In this document: positions 7,161 to 13,509 of the stretch, piece after piece | How the letters are laid out: each line of letters starts with the position of its first letter | Position numbering within the stretch: position 1 is the stretch's first letter | Program-made: the position numbers and the translations under genes | Notes under the pieces: model-generated | Told to the model about the DNA's origin: nothing | The model's database searches: none | Seen by the model: only the letters and a program-made list of their open reading frames with translations | NCBI RefSeq assembly: GCF_004138495.1 | Contig: NZ_ML142849.1 | Location: forward strand, 164,701-179,020 | Source of the DNA: Phytoactinopolyspora endophytica | GTDB taxonomy: Bacteria > Actinomycetota > Actinomycetes > Jiangellales > Jiangellaceae | Length of the DNA stretch: 14,320 nucleotides | Reading direction: 5' to 3'

Positions 7161-7267
7161 CCCGTGGCTCCACCCCGCTCACCGCCCGCGAGCGCGAGGC
7201 CCTCAACGCCTCGGCGGACGGCGCGACCGGATTTACCTGGCGCAGCCTGCGGGAGTCCACGGGCTGA
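7157..7267 (+). other. Possible 36-residue reading frame, resembling the start of a LuxR-type HTH
   Basis: A GTG at 7157 overlaps the hydrolase TGA (GTGA junction) and opens a 36-codon frame ending in TGA at 7265-7267. Its residues 7-24 read PLTAREREALNASADGAT, which looks like the first helix of a LuxR/NarL DNA-binding domain (typical LTxREREVLxLxAxG). The recognition helices are missing: the frame continues GFTWRSLRESTG and stops. It may be a gene remnant or a tiny coupled peptide, or the resemblance may be chance. An ATG at 7153 in another frame opens a longer but unconvincing frame that runs into the exporter gene. Confidence 0.25.
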
Positions 7268-7327
7268 GCCAGGTGGATCCGGCATCCCGCACAGAACCAC
7301 CCGCCCCGGGCCTGGAGGCTGTCCTTC

Positions 7328-8758
7328 ATGACGCACACGTCGACTGACCGGCCCCCAGCAAGAGTGAGCAGGGCCCTCGTCCCGGTGCTCGCCTTCGTGG
7401 GCATCGTGGTCGCGGTGATGCAGACCCTGATCGTCCCGGTGATCAAGGACCTGCCGCAGCTGCTGGGCACCGAGCCGGACAACGCGACCTGGGTCATCAC
7501 CTCGACCCTGCTCTCTGGCGCCGTCGCCACGCCGATCACGGGCCGTCTCGGCGACCTCTACGGCAAGCGCCGCATGCTGATCCTCAGCCTCACGGTAATG
7601 GTCGTCGGCGCGTTGGTCAGCGCCCTCACCAGCGACCTGCTCACGATGATCGCAGGCCGGACCCTCCAGGGCTTCGCAATGGGCGCGATACCCCTCGGCA
7701 TCGGGCTGATGCGCGACATGCTCCCCCGCGAGAAGCTCGGCTCGGCGATGGCCCTGATGAGCTCCTCCATGGGCGTCGGCGGCAGCCTCGGCCTGCCCGC
7801 CGCGGCTCTCGCCGCCCAGCACACCGACTGGCACGTCCTCTTCTATGGCGCCGCCGGCCTCGGTGTCCTCTGCATCGCCCTCACCCTCCTCGTCGTCCCC
7901 GAGTCCCCGACCCGTACGCAGGGCACCTTCGACGTCCTCGGCGCGATCGGGCTGTCCGCCGGTCTCGTCCTCTTCCTGCTGCCGATCACCAAGGCCAGCG
8001 ACTGGGGCTGGACCTCCGGCACCACCCTCGGACTGTTCGCCGCGGCGGCCGTTGTGCTCGTCCTTTGGGCCGTGATGGAGTTGCAACTCAAGGCACCGCT
8101 GGTGGACCTGCACACCACGGTCCGCCCTGCGGTGCTCTTCACGAACCTCGCCTCGATCATGGTCGGCGTCTCCTTTCTCGTAGTCTCACTGGTCCTTCCC
8201 CAACTGCTTCAGCTGTCGAAGGCCACCGGCTACGGCCTCGGCCAGTCGATGGTGGGCGCGGGCCTGCTCGTGGCGCCGCTCGGCCTGACCATGATGTTTA
8301 CGGCCCCCGTCTACGCCCGGCTGTCCGCGAAGTACGGCCCCAAGGTCACCCTGATCCTTGGCATGGTGATCATCGCAATCGGCTACGGCACCGGCCTCGG
8401 CCTGATGAGCGCCCCCTGGCAGAGCCTCGTCATCGTGGTGATCCTGGGCGCGGGCATCGGCCTCGCCTACTCCTCCCTCCCCGCCCTGATCGTCGGCGCG
8501 GTCCCCGCCTCGGAGACGGGCGCGGCCAACGGCCTCAACACCCTGATGCGCTCGATCGGCGCCTCAGTCTCCAGCGCCGCCATCGGCATGGTCCTCGCGA
8601 ACACCGCGCATCATGTGAACGGCGTCACCGTCCCGACAATGCACGGTTTCCGCGCCTCCTTCCTGATCGCGACCAGCGCGATGGCGATCGGCCTGCTAAT
8701 AGCCCTCTTCCTGCCCCCAAGCCCGCCCGCCTCACCACCCACAGCGACAACTACCTGA
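7328..8758 (+). CDS. MFS drug-type exporter, DHA2 family
   Basis: This 476-residue integral membrane protein has about 14 predicted hydrophobic segments, the length usual for the 14-helix DHA2 drug:proton antiporters. Visible family motifs are motif A GRLGDLYGKRR (72-82), motif B around RTLQGFAMGAIPL (111-123), and motif C-like GVGGSLGLPAAAL (149-161), which marks antiporters. The ATG has GGAGG (7314-7318) 9 nt upstream. It lies 167 bp after the hydrolase gene on the same strand and is probably co-transcribed and controlled by the divergent AraC regulator. It likely exports a toxic compound or metabolite using the proton gradient. The C-terminus is Pro/Ser/Thr-rich and ends near a junction with a broken acyltransferase gene, but the protein itself appears complete. 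Confidence 0.9.
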   Translation: MTHTSTDRPPARVSRALVPVLAFVGIVVAVMQTLIVPVIKDLPQLLGTEPDNATWVITSTLLSGAVATPITGRLGDLYGKRRMLILSLTVMVVGALVSALTSDLLTMIAGRTLQGFAMGAIPLGIGLMRDMLPREKLGSAMALMSSSMGVGGSLGLPAAALAAQHTDWHVLFYGAAGLGVLCIALTLLVVPESPTRTQGTFDVLGAIGLSAGLVLFLLPITKASDWGWTSGTTLGLFAAAAVVLVLWAVMELQLKAPLVDLHTTVRPAVLFTNLASIMVGVSFLVVSLVLPQLLQLSKATGYGLGQSMVGAGLLVAPLGLTMMFTAPVYARLSAKYGPKVTLILGMVIIAIGYGTGLGLMSAPWQSLVIVVILGAGIGLAYSSLPALIVGAVPASETGAANGLNTLMRSIGASVSSAAIGMVLANTAHHVNGVTVPTMHGFRASFLIATSAMAIGLLIALFLPPSPPASPPTATTT

Positions 8759-8768
8759 CAGACCCAAG

Positions 8769-8780
8769 CGGACGCGTCCG
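8769..8780. repeat. 12-bp perfect palindrome at the exporter/acyltransferase-remnant junction
   Basis: CGGACGCGTCCG reads the same on both strands. It lies 11 bp after the exporter stop and about 30 bp before the point where acyltransferase similarity begins. It could be part of a terminator for the exporter, a protein-binding site, or chance in GC-rich DNA. It has no T tract. Confidence 0.3.
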
Positions 8781-8810
8781 GAGGGGAGCCAGGGTCACGC
8801 TGTCCGTGCC

Positions 8811-9348
8811 CGGCCAGCATCTCCGCGACCGGCCTCGGCAGCCGGAGCAGCCGCGGCGCCAGCAAGGCGAGCGCTGCCCCGAGCGCAAGCTCCCACGCGC
8901 GCGTCGTCGTGACGAAATACGCACGTCCCGGGTCGACCACCGTGAGATGAATCGACCAGGCAAGAGACGACAACCCGATCAGCAGCACGCCGGCGAACAG
9001 AGCTCGTCTCGGCCGCCAGCGACGTGATCGCGCGAGCGCGAGCAGGCACAGGGCCAGCACCGGCCAGACGAGGTAGAACTGTTCTTCCACGGCCAACGAC
9101 CAGAAGTGCTGCACCGGGCTCGGAGCAGACTCCGCCGCCAGATAGTCGACAGACTGGTCTGCCAGCCGCCAGTTCACCACATAGCTAGCGCTGGTGAGAA
9201 TGTCCCATGAGATCGACGGCAGCCGGGTGACGGGCAGCACGACGACCGCTATCACGGCCACACCGGTCAACGTCGCCGCCGCGGCGGGAAGCAGCCTACG
9301 CGCCCGCCGCGCCCAAAACCGTCGGAGGCTCAGCCACCCCGTGGACTC
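8811..9348 (-). pseudogene. Acyltransferase-3 (OafA/YrhL-like) gene remnant, both ends missing
   Basis: Reading leftward from about 9348, the frame gives STGWLSLRRFWARRARRLLPAA, then hydrophobic helices and APSPVQHFWSLAVEEQFYLVWP, then TTTRAWELALGAALALL. These are the central conserved blocks of membrane acyltransferase family 3, which moves acyl groups onto surface sugars. The N-terminal block with the catalytic His and first helices is absent: upstream there is no similarity, no ATG, GTG or TTG, and a TAA at 9423-9421. Similarity also stops around 8811 (RPVAEMLA), after which the frame runs uninformatively under the exporter gene to a stop at 8611. About 180 residues of a protein normally 350-700 long remain. 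A TTG at 9270 could start a 219-codon frame, but the product would lack the active site. It is most likely a dead relic of a polysaccharide O-acetylation gene. Confidence 0.8.
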
Positions 9349-9422
9349 GATGTTCGTGCTCCCGGTGTCAGGGTGGCGGCTCTGTGTGCTGGAGACCGCC
9401 GCACCCTCACCGAGCCCGCTTT

Positions 9423-9443
9423 ACCACGGTGTTTCAGCGTGGT
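9423..9443 (-). terminator. Candidate hairpin downstream of the UDP-sugar dehydrogenase gene
   Basis: ACCACG (9423-9428) and CGTGGT (9438-9443) form a perfect 6-bp stem with a 9-nt loop, about 40 nt beyond the dehydrogenase stop. No T tract follows on the minus strand, so it would be an actinobacterial-type U-less terminator at best. Confidence 0.3.
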
Positions 9444-9482
9444 CGAGGTGATTACCTGCCGGGAATATGCCTGCGCCCGCGG

Positions 9483-10793
9483 CTACGGCCGGCCCAGGCC
9501 GCGGTAGGTCCAGCCGGCCGCCCGCCACGCGTCAGCATCCAGGCAATTCCGTCCATCGATGATGTTGTGGCTGTTCACGACGTTCGCCACTCGCTCCGGA
9601 TCAAGCTCGCGGAACTCACGCCACTCCGTGAGGTGGAGGATCACGTCGGCACGCTGGCATGCGTCGAGCGCGGACGGCGCGTACTCCAGGGTGGGGAAGA
9701 TCTTGCGCGCGTTGTCCATGCCCTTCGGGTCGTACACGGCCACGTGTGCGCCCTGCAGGTGCAGCCGTCCGGCCACGTTCAGCGCCGGCGAGTCACGCAC
9801 GTCGTCGGAGTCCGGTTTGAACGCCGCGCCCAGCACGGCCACTCGCTTGCCGACCAGCTGATCGCCGATCATCTCGCGGGCGATCTCGGCCACCCGCTCC
9901 CGGCGACGCAGGTTGATCGCGTCGACCTCGCCCAGGAAGGTCAGTGCGTTCGACGCGCCCAGCTCGCCTGCCCTCGCCATGAACGCCCGGATGTCCTTGG
10001 GCAGGCAGCCGCCACCGAACCCGAGGCCCGCGTTGAGGAACTTCCGGCCGATGCGGTCGTCGTAGCCGATCGCATCGGCCAGCTCGGTCACATTGGCCCC
10101 GGTCACCTCGCAGATCTCGGCGATCGCGTTGATGAACGAGATCTTGGTCGCCAGGAACGCATTCGCCGACACCTTGACCAGTTCGGACGTGGCGAGATCG
10201 GTCACCACCACGGGGCTGCCGGCCGCGATCACGTCGGCGTAGACCTTCCGAAGCGCCCGCTCGGCATCGCTCCCTGCGACTCCGAACACCAGCCGATCCG
10301 GCCGGAGCGTGTCCTGGACGGCGAAACCCTCCCGGAGAAACTCCGGGTTCCACGCGAGCTGCACGTCGCCGCTGGCCGGCGCCAGCTTCGTCAGGCGGTT
10401 GGCGAGCCGCTGCGCCGTGCCGACCGGGACCGTCGACTTCCCGGCCACCAGGCATGGACCGCTCAGATGTGGCGCAAGCGCATCGACGGCCAGGTCGACA
10501 TAGGTCATGTCGGCCGCCAGCCCGTCGGCTCGCTGCGGAGTTCCCACACAGAGGAAGTGAATCTCGGCATCCGCGGCCTCGGCATAATCCGTGGTGAAGC
10601 GGAGCAGGCCGGTCTTCGCATGCTTCTGGAGCAGTTCGTCGAGCCCGGGCTCGTAGATCGGGGCATGGCCCTCGTTGAGCGCTGTGACCTTTGCCTCGTC
10701 GACGTCGATCCCGACGACGCTATGGCCGAGCTCGGCCATTCCCACGGCATGGACAGCACCCAGGTAACCAGTGCCGATGACGGATATACGCAC
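9483..10793 (-). CDS. ugd: UDP-glucose 6-dehydrogenase-family enzyme (UDP-glucose/GDP-mannose dehydrogenase)
   Basis: From the GTG at 10793 the protein has 436 residues, normal for the family. It oxidises a nucleotide sugar (most often UDP-glucose to UDP-glucuronate) in two NAD-dependent steps in the cytoplasm. Visible features are the N-terminal NAD site VIGTGYLG (5-12), CVGTPQ (82-87), STVPVGT (120-126), EFLREG (151-156), Lys207 and Asn211 in the central domain, the catalytic Cys263 in GFGGGCLPKD (258-267), and the C-terminal UDP-binding domain with GAAFKPDSDDVRDSP (322-336). The start was chosen because homology begins at MRISVIGTGYLG and GAAAGG-type purines lie about 9 nt upstream. A longer in-frame ATG at 10880 would add 29 residues unlike the family. 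Substrate choice between UDP-glucose and similar sugars is not certain. It could feed uronic acid to the glycosyltransferases at the left of the window. Confidence 0.9.
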   Translation of the reverse strand: MRISVIGTGYLGAVHAVGMAELGHSVVGIDVDEAKVTALNEGHAPIYEPGLDELLQKHAKTGLLRFTTDYAEAADAEIHFLCVGTPQRADGLAADMTYVDLAVDALAPHLSGPCLVAGKSTVPVGTAQRLANRLTKLAPASGDVQLAWNPEFLREGFAVQDTLRPDRLVFGVAGSDAERALRKVYADVIAAGSPVVVTDLATSELVKVSANAFLATKISFINAIAEICEVTGANVTELADAIGYDDRIGRKFLNAGLGFGGGCLPKDIRAFMARAGELGASNALTFLGEVDAINLRRRERVAEIAREMIGDQLVGKRVAVLGAAFKPDSDDVRDSPALNVAGRLHLQGAHVAVYDPKGMDNARKIFPTLEYAPSALDACQRADVILHLTEWREFRELDPERVANVVNSHNIIDGRNCLDADAWRAAGWTYRGLGRP

Positions 10794-10831
10794 GCTGCAG
10801 GCCCTTTCTACGCTGAGCCGGTATGAATGAA

Positions 10832-10888
10832 TGCATGATATGCAACGCGCCGGACGGTACACGCCACGCTTTGCATCCATGTTGCATC
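10832..10888. promoter_or_regulatory. Cluster of TTGCAT-type boxes upstream of the UDP-sugar dehydrogenase
   Basis: The 143-bp gap between the MarR-GNAT stop and the dehydrogenase start holds two direct copies of TTGCATC 11 bp apart (10871-10877 and 10882-10888) and a palindrome TGCAT-GAT-ATGCA (10832-10844) containing the same core inverted. Helical spacing and repetition suggest a regulator-binding or promoter region for the dehydrogenase. The region is less GC-rich than the flanking genes. Confidence 0.4.
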
Positions 10889-10936
10889 ACTGACCGGCAC
10901 GCTCAGAGCTACTGGCGCCCCGACCCCCTGATGGTC

Positions 10937-11905
10937 TCACGCCCGAGTATGGCGTTCCCAGATCTGTCCGACAAGATCATGGCCGAAACTGTGGTGGGGG
11001 GCTTCCTCCACAAGATGAAAACCCGTCTTGACATAGATGTGCCGAGCCGCGGACAGAACGTGGTTGGTCCACAGCATGATCGACGAGTATCCGGCACCGC
11101 GGGCGAAGGAGATGCATTCGTCCACCAGCCGCGTCCCCAGGCCTGTGCCACGCGCCGACGGCTCCACCAGCAGCAGCCGAAGCTGAGCCGTCTCGTCGTC
11201 CTTACGCGTGCAGAAGACGCAGCCCACTCGCGACCCGTCCATCTCGGCGATCCATCCGTTCTCCCGGCGCGGATCGTGGTGCTCGCCGTAGTCCGCGACG
11301 ATGCGTGCGACCAGCGCTTCGAACGTCTGATCCCACCCGTACTCCTGTGCGTACAACGCGCCGTGCCGCTGAACCACCCAACCCAGGTCACCCGGCCGGA
11401 GCGGCCGGATGACCTGGGTACGCACCGGCTGTGTGGTGTCCGGCAGCGCCGGCTCACCGAGAAGGTCGCCGATGGTCTCGAACGCCGCGACGAGCCGCAG
11501 CTGGTCGGCATCGCCGAGCTTCGCCAGCAGCTTCTTCGCCTGTTGGTCTGAGCGCGCGTTCAGCGTGCTGAACGCGTCCTGCCCAGCGTCAGTCAACCGT
11601 GCGGTCTGTCGCCGGCCGTCGTCCGGGGACCGTTCCCGCTCGATCAGCCCGGCTTTCTCGAACCGTGCGAGCACCCGGCTCAGGTGGCCGGGGTCGATGC
11701 CCAGGACCGCCCGTAACCGGGATACCTCGCAGGTGCCGATCTTCGCCATCTCGAAAACGATCCGGGCTTCGGTGAGTGTGAACCGCGTCTGAAGAAGCCC
11801 TTGGTCCAACAGCCCCATCTGGCTGGTGAAGAAGCGGTTGAACCGTCGCACCGCCGCCACGTGGTCGGGCATGGGCCCGGGCGCCGTCGTCGTCATACTT
11901 GTCAT
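10937..11905 (-). CDS. MarR-type regulator fused to a GNAT N-acetyltransferase
   Basis: Numbered from the longest possible start (TTG at 11932), residues about 28-160 are a winged-helix MarR domain (FTLTEARIVFEMAK, 51-64; recognition region IDPGHLSRVLARFEKAGLI, 79-97; wing SPDDGRRQTARLT, 102-114). Residues about 172-331 are a GNAT acetyltransferase with the acetyl-CoA loop RGTGLGTRLV at 261-270 and a C-terminal WTNHVLSAARHIYVKTGF segment. This two-domain arrangement is a known actinobacterial family, but the acetylated substrate is generally unknown. The start is uncertain: TTG at 11932, ATG at 11905, 11896 or 11872 are all in frame and none has a clear ribosome-binding site. The ATG at 11905 is given because the TTG lies within TTGACA, a likely -35 box or operator. 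It follows the imine-reductase gene by 50 bp and may regulate that operon or itself. Confidence 0.87.
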   Translation of the reverse strand: MTSMTTTAPGPMPDHVAAVRRFNRFFTSQMGLLDQGLLQTRFTLTEARIVFEMAKIGTCEVSRLRAVLGIDPGHLSRVLARFEKAGLIERERSPDDGRRQTARLTDAGQDAFSTLNARSDQQAKKLLAKLGDADQLRLVAAFETIGDLLGEPALPDTTQPVRTQVIRPLRPGDLGWVVQRHGALYAQEYGWDQTFEALVARIVADYGEHHDPRRENGWIAEMDGSRVGCVFCTRKDDETAQLRLLLVEPSARGTGLGTRLVDECISFARGAGYSSIMLWTNHVLSAARHIYVKTGFHLVEEAPHHSFGHDLVGQIWERHTRA

Positions 11906-11932
11906 CGTCAAGCATTTCTTTGTCACTGTCAA
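11899..11932. promoter_or_regulatory. Pair of TTGTCA-N2-GTCAA repeats at the start of the MarR-GNAT gene
   Basis: TTGTCATCGTCAA (11899-11911) and TTGTCACTGTCAA (11920-11932) differ at two central positions and are offset by exactly 21 bp, two helical turns. Each is a partial palindrome (TTG...CAA with an inner C/G pair). Read leftward they give TTGACA and TTGACG, possible -35 elements. The position suits an operator for autoregulation by the MarR domain. Confidence 0.5.
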
Positions 11933-11937
11933 CTAAT

Positions 11938-11953
11938 GCAGGTTCGCACCTGC
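11938..11953 (-). terminator. Hairpin between imine-reductase and MarR-GNAT genes
   Basis: GCAGGT (11938-11943) and ACCTGC (11948-11953) form a perfect 6-bp stem with a 4-nt loop. On the minus strand it lies 30 nt after the imine-reductase stop and is followed by ATTAGTT. It could be a weak terminator ending the imine-reductase operon or an attenuator before the regulator gene. Confidence 0.4.
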
Positions 11954-11982
11954 GGCAGCGACGACACCTGAGCCACTCCAGC

Positions 11983-12861
11983 TCAGCGCCGAGCCAGGGT
12001 TTCGACGAGGCGTGCGAAGCCGTCCTGGCCATGGCCGTCGTCGATGGCGCGGTCGGCGACCGCCTTGGCGGCCTCGATCACGCCGGCGTCGATCCCGCGC
12101 TGATGTGCGGCATGGACGATGTGCTCCATGCCGGCGGCGTTCGACGTGATCGTCGAGGCGTCGCCGGGGTACTTGCCCCGGTCGACGTCCGCGGCGAGCT
12201 CGGGGACGATGTCGGCGGCCAGGCCAACGATGCCCTGCATGAAGGGTGTGAGCTCACCGGCAGTCACCCCCTCCGCCTTGGCCAGCGCGAACGCGTGTAT
12301 GACGCCACTCATGGCGGTCCAGAACGAGTCGAGCAGCGCCACGTCGTAAGTGGCCGCGCGACCGGGGTCGGCACCCACGTACGTCGCGGTGCCGCCGAGG
12401 CTCGCCAGCGTCGGCTGGTGCGCCTTGTATACGTCGTCGGGACCGCTGTAGAGGTAGACCGACTCCGGCCGCCCGATCGTCTCGATGGGCGTCATGATCG
12501 CGCCGTCGACGTAGTCGATGCCGTGATCCGCGGCCCAGGAGGCCATGTCGCGCGCTCGGTCGGGCGTGTCTGCCGTCACATTCACGAGGGTCTTGCCGCG
12601 AAGGTCCTCGGCGACGGGCTCCACGATCATCCGGGCGGCGTCGTAGTCGATCACGTTGACCAACACCAGCGGGCTCGCCCGCACCGCTTCGGCCGGAGTC
12701 TCCGCCTTGACGGCTCCCTTCGCCACCAGTGGGTCCGCTTTGCTCGACGTCCGGTTCCACACGGTTGTACGGTGCCCGTTCTCGACGAACGCCGTCGCCA
12801 GCGCGCTGCCCATCGGGCCCAGGCCCAGCACCGTCACGGCGCCTTCGGTCTGCTCGGTCAT
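11983..12861 (-). CDS. Imine reductase / reductive-aminase-family NADPH-dependent oxidoreductase
   Basis: This 292-residue protein has the two-domain plan of imine reductases: an N-terminal Rossmann domain (about 7-165) with VTVLGLGPMGSALA at 9-22 and WNRTSSKAD at 35-43 (Arg37 suggests NADPH), and a C-terminal helical domain (about 168-292) that swaps between subunits to build the active site. NVTADTP at 94-100 and YDVALL at 172-177 match the conserved Asn and Asp positions of the family as I recall them; Asp173 would be the proton donor, and Trp181 sits where some reductive aminases have Tyr. The wider family is 3-hydroxyisobutyrate / 6-phosphogluconate dehydrogenase-like, but the conserved Lys of those enzymes is not apparent. 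The ATG overlaps the TGA of the upstream half-gene (ATGA), indicating coupling. It likely reduces a cyclic imine or similar C=N bond; the natural substrate is unknown. Confidence 0.85.
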   Translation of the reverse strand: MTEQTEGAVTVLGLGPMGSALATAFVENGHRTTVWNRTSSKADPLVAKGAVKAETPAEAVRASPLVLVNVIDYDAARMIVEPVAEDLRGKTLVNVTADTPDRARDMASWAADHGIDYVDGAIMTPIETIGRPESVYLYSGPDDVYKAHQPTLASLGGTATYVGADPGRAATYDVALLDSFWTAMSGVIHAFALAKAEGVTAGELTPFMQGIVGLAADIVPELAADVDRGKYPGDASTITSNAAGMEHIVHAAHQRGIDAGVIEAAKAVADRAIDDGHGQDGFARLVETLARR

Positions 12862-13355
12862 CTGTGAATCTCCCCTGCTCCGGAACTGCGTGATGTCTCT
12901 CGGCTGTGCGCCGAACGGCCGAGCACTTCGACCATCCGCGCGATCCCGTCATCGCCGTATCCCGAGCTCACGACACGGTCGGCCATGGTGACCGCCGTCC
13001 GCATGACGCTCGCGTCCAGGCCACTGCTCTGCGCGGCACGGATCACCCGCTCCATCTCGGCCACGCTCGACGCGACGGTCGGCTGGTCGGCCGGATACCG
13101 GCCGTCGTCGACGTCACGGGCGATGCCTGCTGCCGCCTCGCGCAGCACGTCGATGGCTCGCTGTGCGGACGGCAACAGCTCGGATGCGGACACACCGGAC
13201 GCCCGCGCCATAGCGAACGCGTGCACGACCCCGGCCATCCCGGTCCAGAAGATGTCCAACAGCGCCGCTTCGTTCCGGTGGTCGTCCTGCCGGTCGGCGA
13301 TCACCGGACAGGTCGCAGCGGTCGCGCCGGACCGCGTCAAGACATGGATATTCAT
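12858..13355 (-). CDS. Stand-alone C-terminal domain of an imine reductase (no Rossmann domain)
   Basis: Residues 31-147 of this 165-residue protein align without gaps to residues 175-291 of the complete imine reductase next door, with about 56 of 117 identical by hand count (for example ALLDxFWTxMxGVxHAFA and ADRxxxxGxGxDGxARxVExL). The whole NADPH-binding domain is missing. The N-terminus begins about where the interdomain region would, and the aligned catalytic Asp is Glu29 (NEAALL instead of YDVALL). It is not an obvious wreck: the frame is open, the ATG at 13355 has AGGGGAG 10 nt upstream, an in-frame TAG lies five to six codons before the ATG, and its stop overlaps the next start (ATGA). 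No Rossmann remnant was seen upstream to 13509. It may pair with the complete enzyme through domain swapping, or be a decaying duplicate. Confidence 0.8.
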   Translation of the reverse strand: MNIHVLTRSGATAATCPVIADRQDDHRNEAALLDIFWTGMAGVVHAFAMARASGVSASELLPSAQRAIDVLREAAAGIARDVDDGRYPADQPTVASSVAEMERVIRAAQSSGLDASVMRTAVTMADRVVSSGYGDDGIARMVEVLGRSAHSRETSRSSGAGEIHR

Positions 13356-13468
13356 CGTCGTTCGGCTCCCCTACGTGGAGCGTCGACGCCGGCCCTGATG
13401 CCGGCTGCCGCGCTCGTAGACGAGCCTCACACCGGCCACTGACGTTCTGCTGGCGTTCCGCTGACGAT

Positions 13469-13484
13469 CGGCTGGGCTCAGCCG
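13469..13484 (-). terminator. Hairpin between the DUF998 gene and the half imine-reductase gene
   Basis: CGGCTG (13469-13474) and CAGCCG (13479-13484) form a perfect 6-bp stem with a GGCT loop, about 25 nt past the DUF998 stop. There is no T tract. It may mark the end of the DUF998 transcript, leaving the imine-reductase pair with its own promoter in the remaining 110 bp. Confidence 0.3.
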
Positions 13485-13509
13485 CTGGGTCGGCGCTGAC
13501 CGGTCCGCG

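Noticed and set aside
7093..7347. 84-codon rightward frame spanning the hydrolase end and exporter start
   Set aside because: It overlaps both genes out of frame, has no motif, and its Pro/Arg/His composition is that of a shadow frame.
6851..8113. Leftward 420-codon open frame opposite the hydrolase and exporter
   Set aside because: Low-complexity Glu/Gly/Arg/His translation with no motif, lying antisense to two genes with clear family signatures.
8065..9027. Rightward 320-codon open frame overlapping the exporter end and the acyltransferase relic
   Set aside because: Arg/Pro/His-rich shadow in another frame; it spans the junction without any recognisable domain.
10794..10880. Longer dehydrogenase start at the ATG at 10880
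   Set aside because: The extra 29 residues (Cys- and Arg-rich) do not fit the family, whose N-terminal NAD motif begins directly at the GTG at 10793 with a suitable ribosome-binding site.
11899..12867. Rightward 322-codon open frame opposite the imine reductase
   Set aside because: Antisense shadow; the opposite strand has clear Rossmann and imine-reductase motifs.
13441..13468. Imperfect direct repeat CGTTCTGCTGG / CGTTCCGCTGA
   Set aside because: Only two short, mismatched copies; too weak to call a repeat array or an attachment site.
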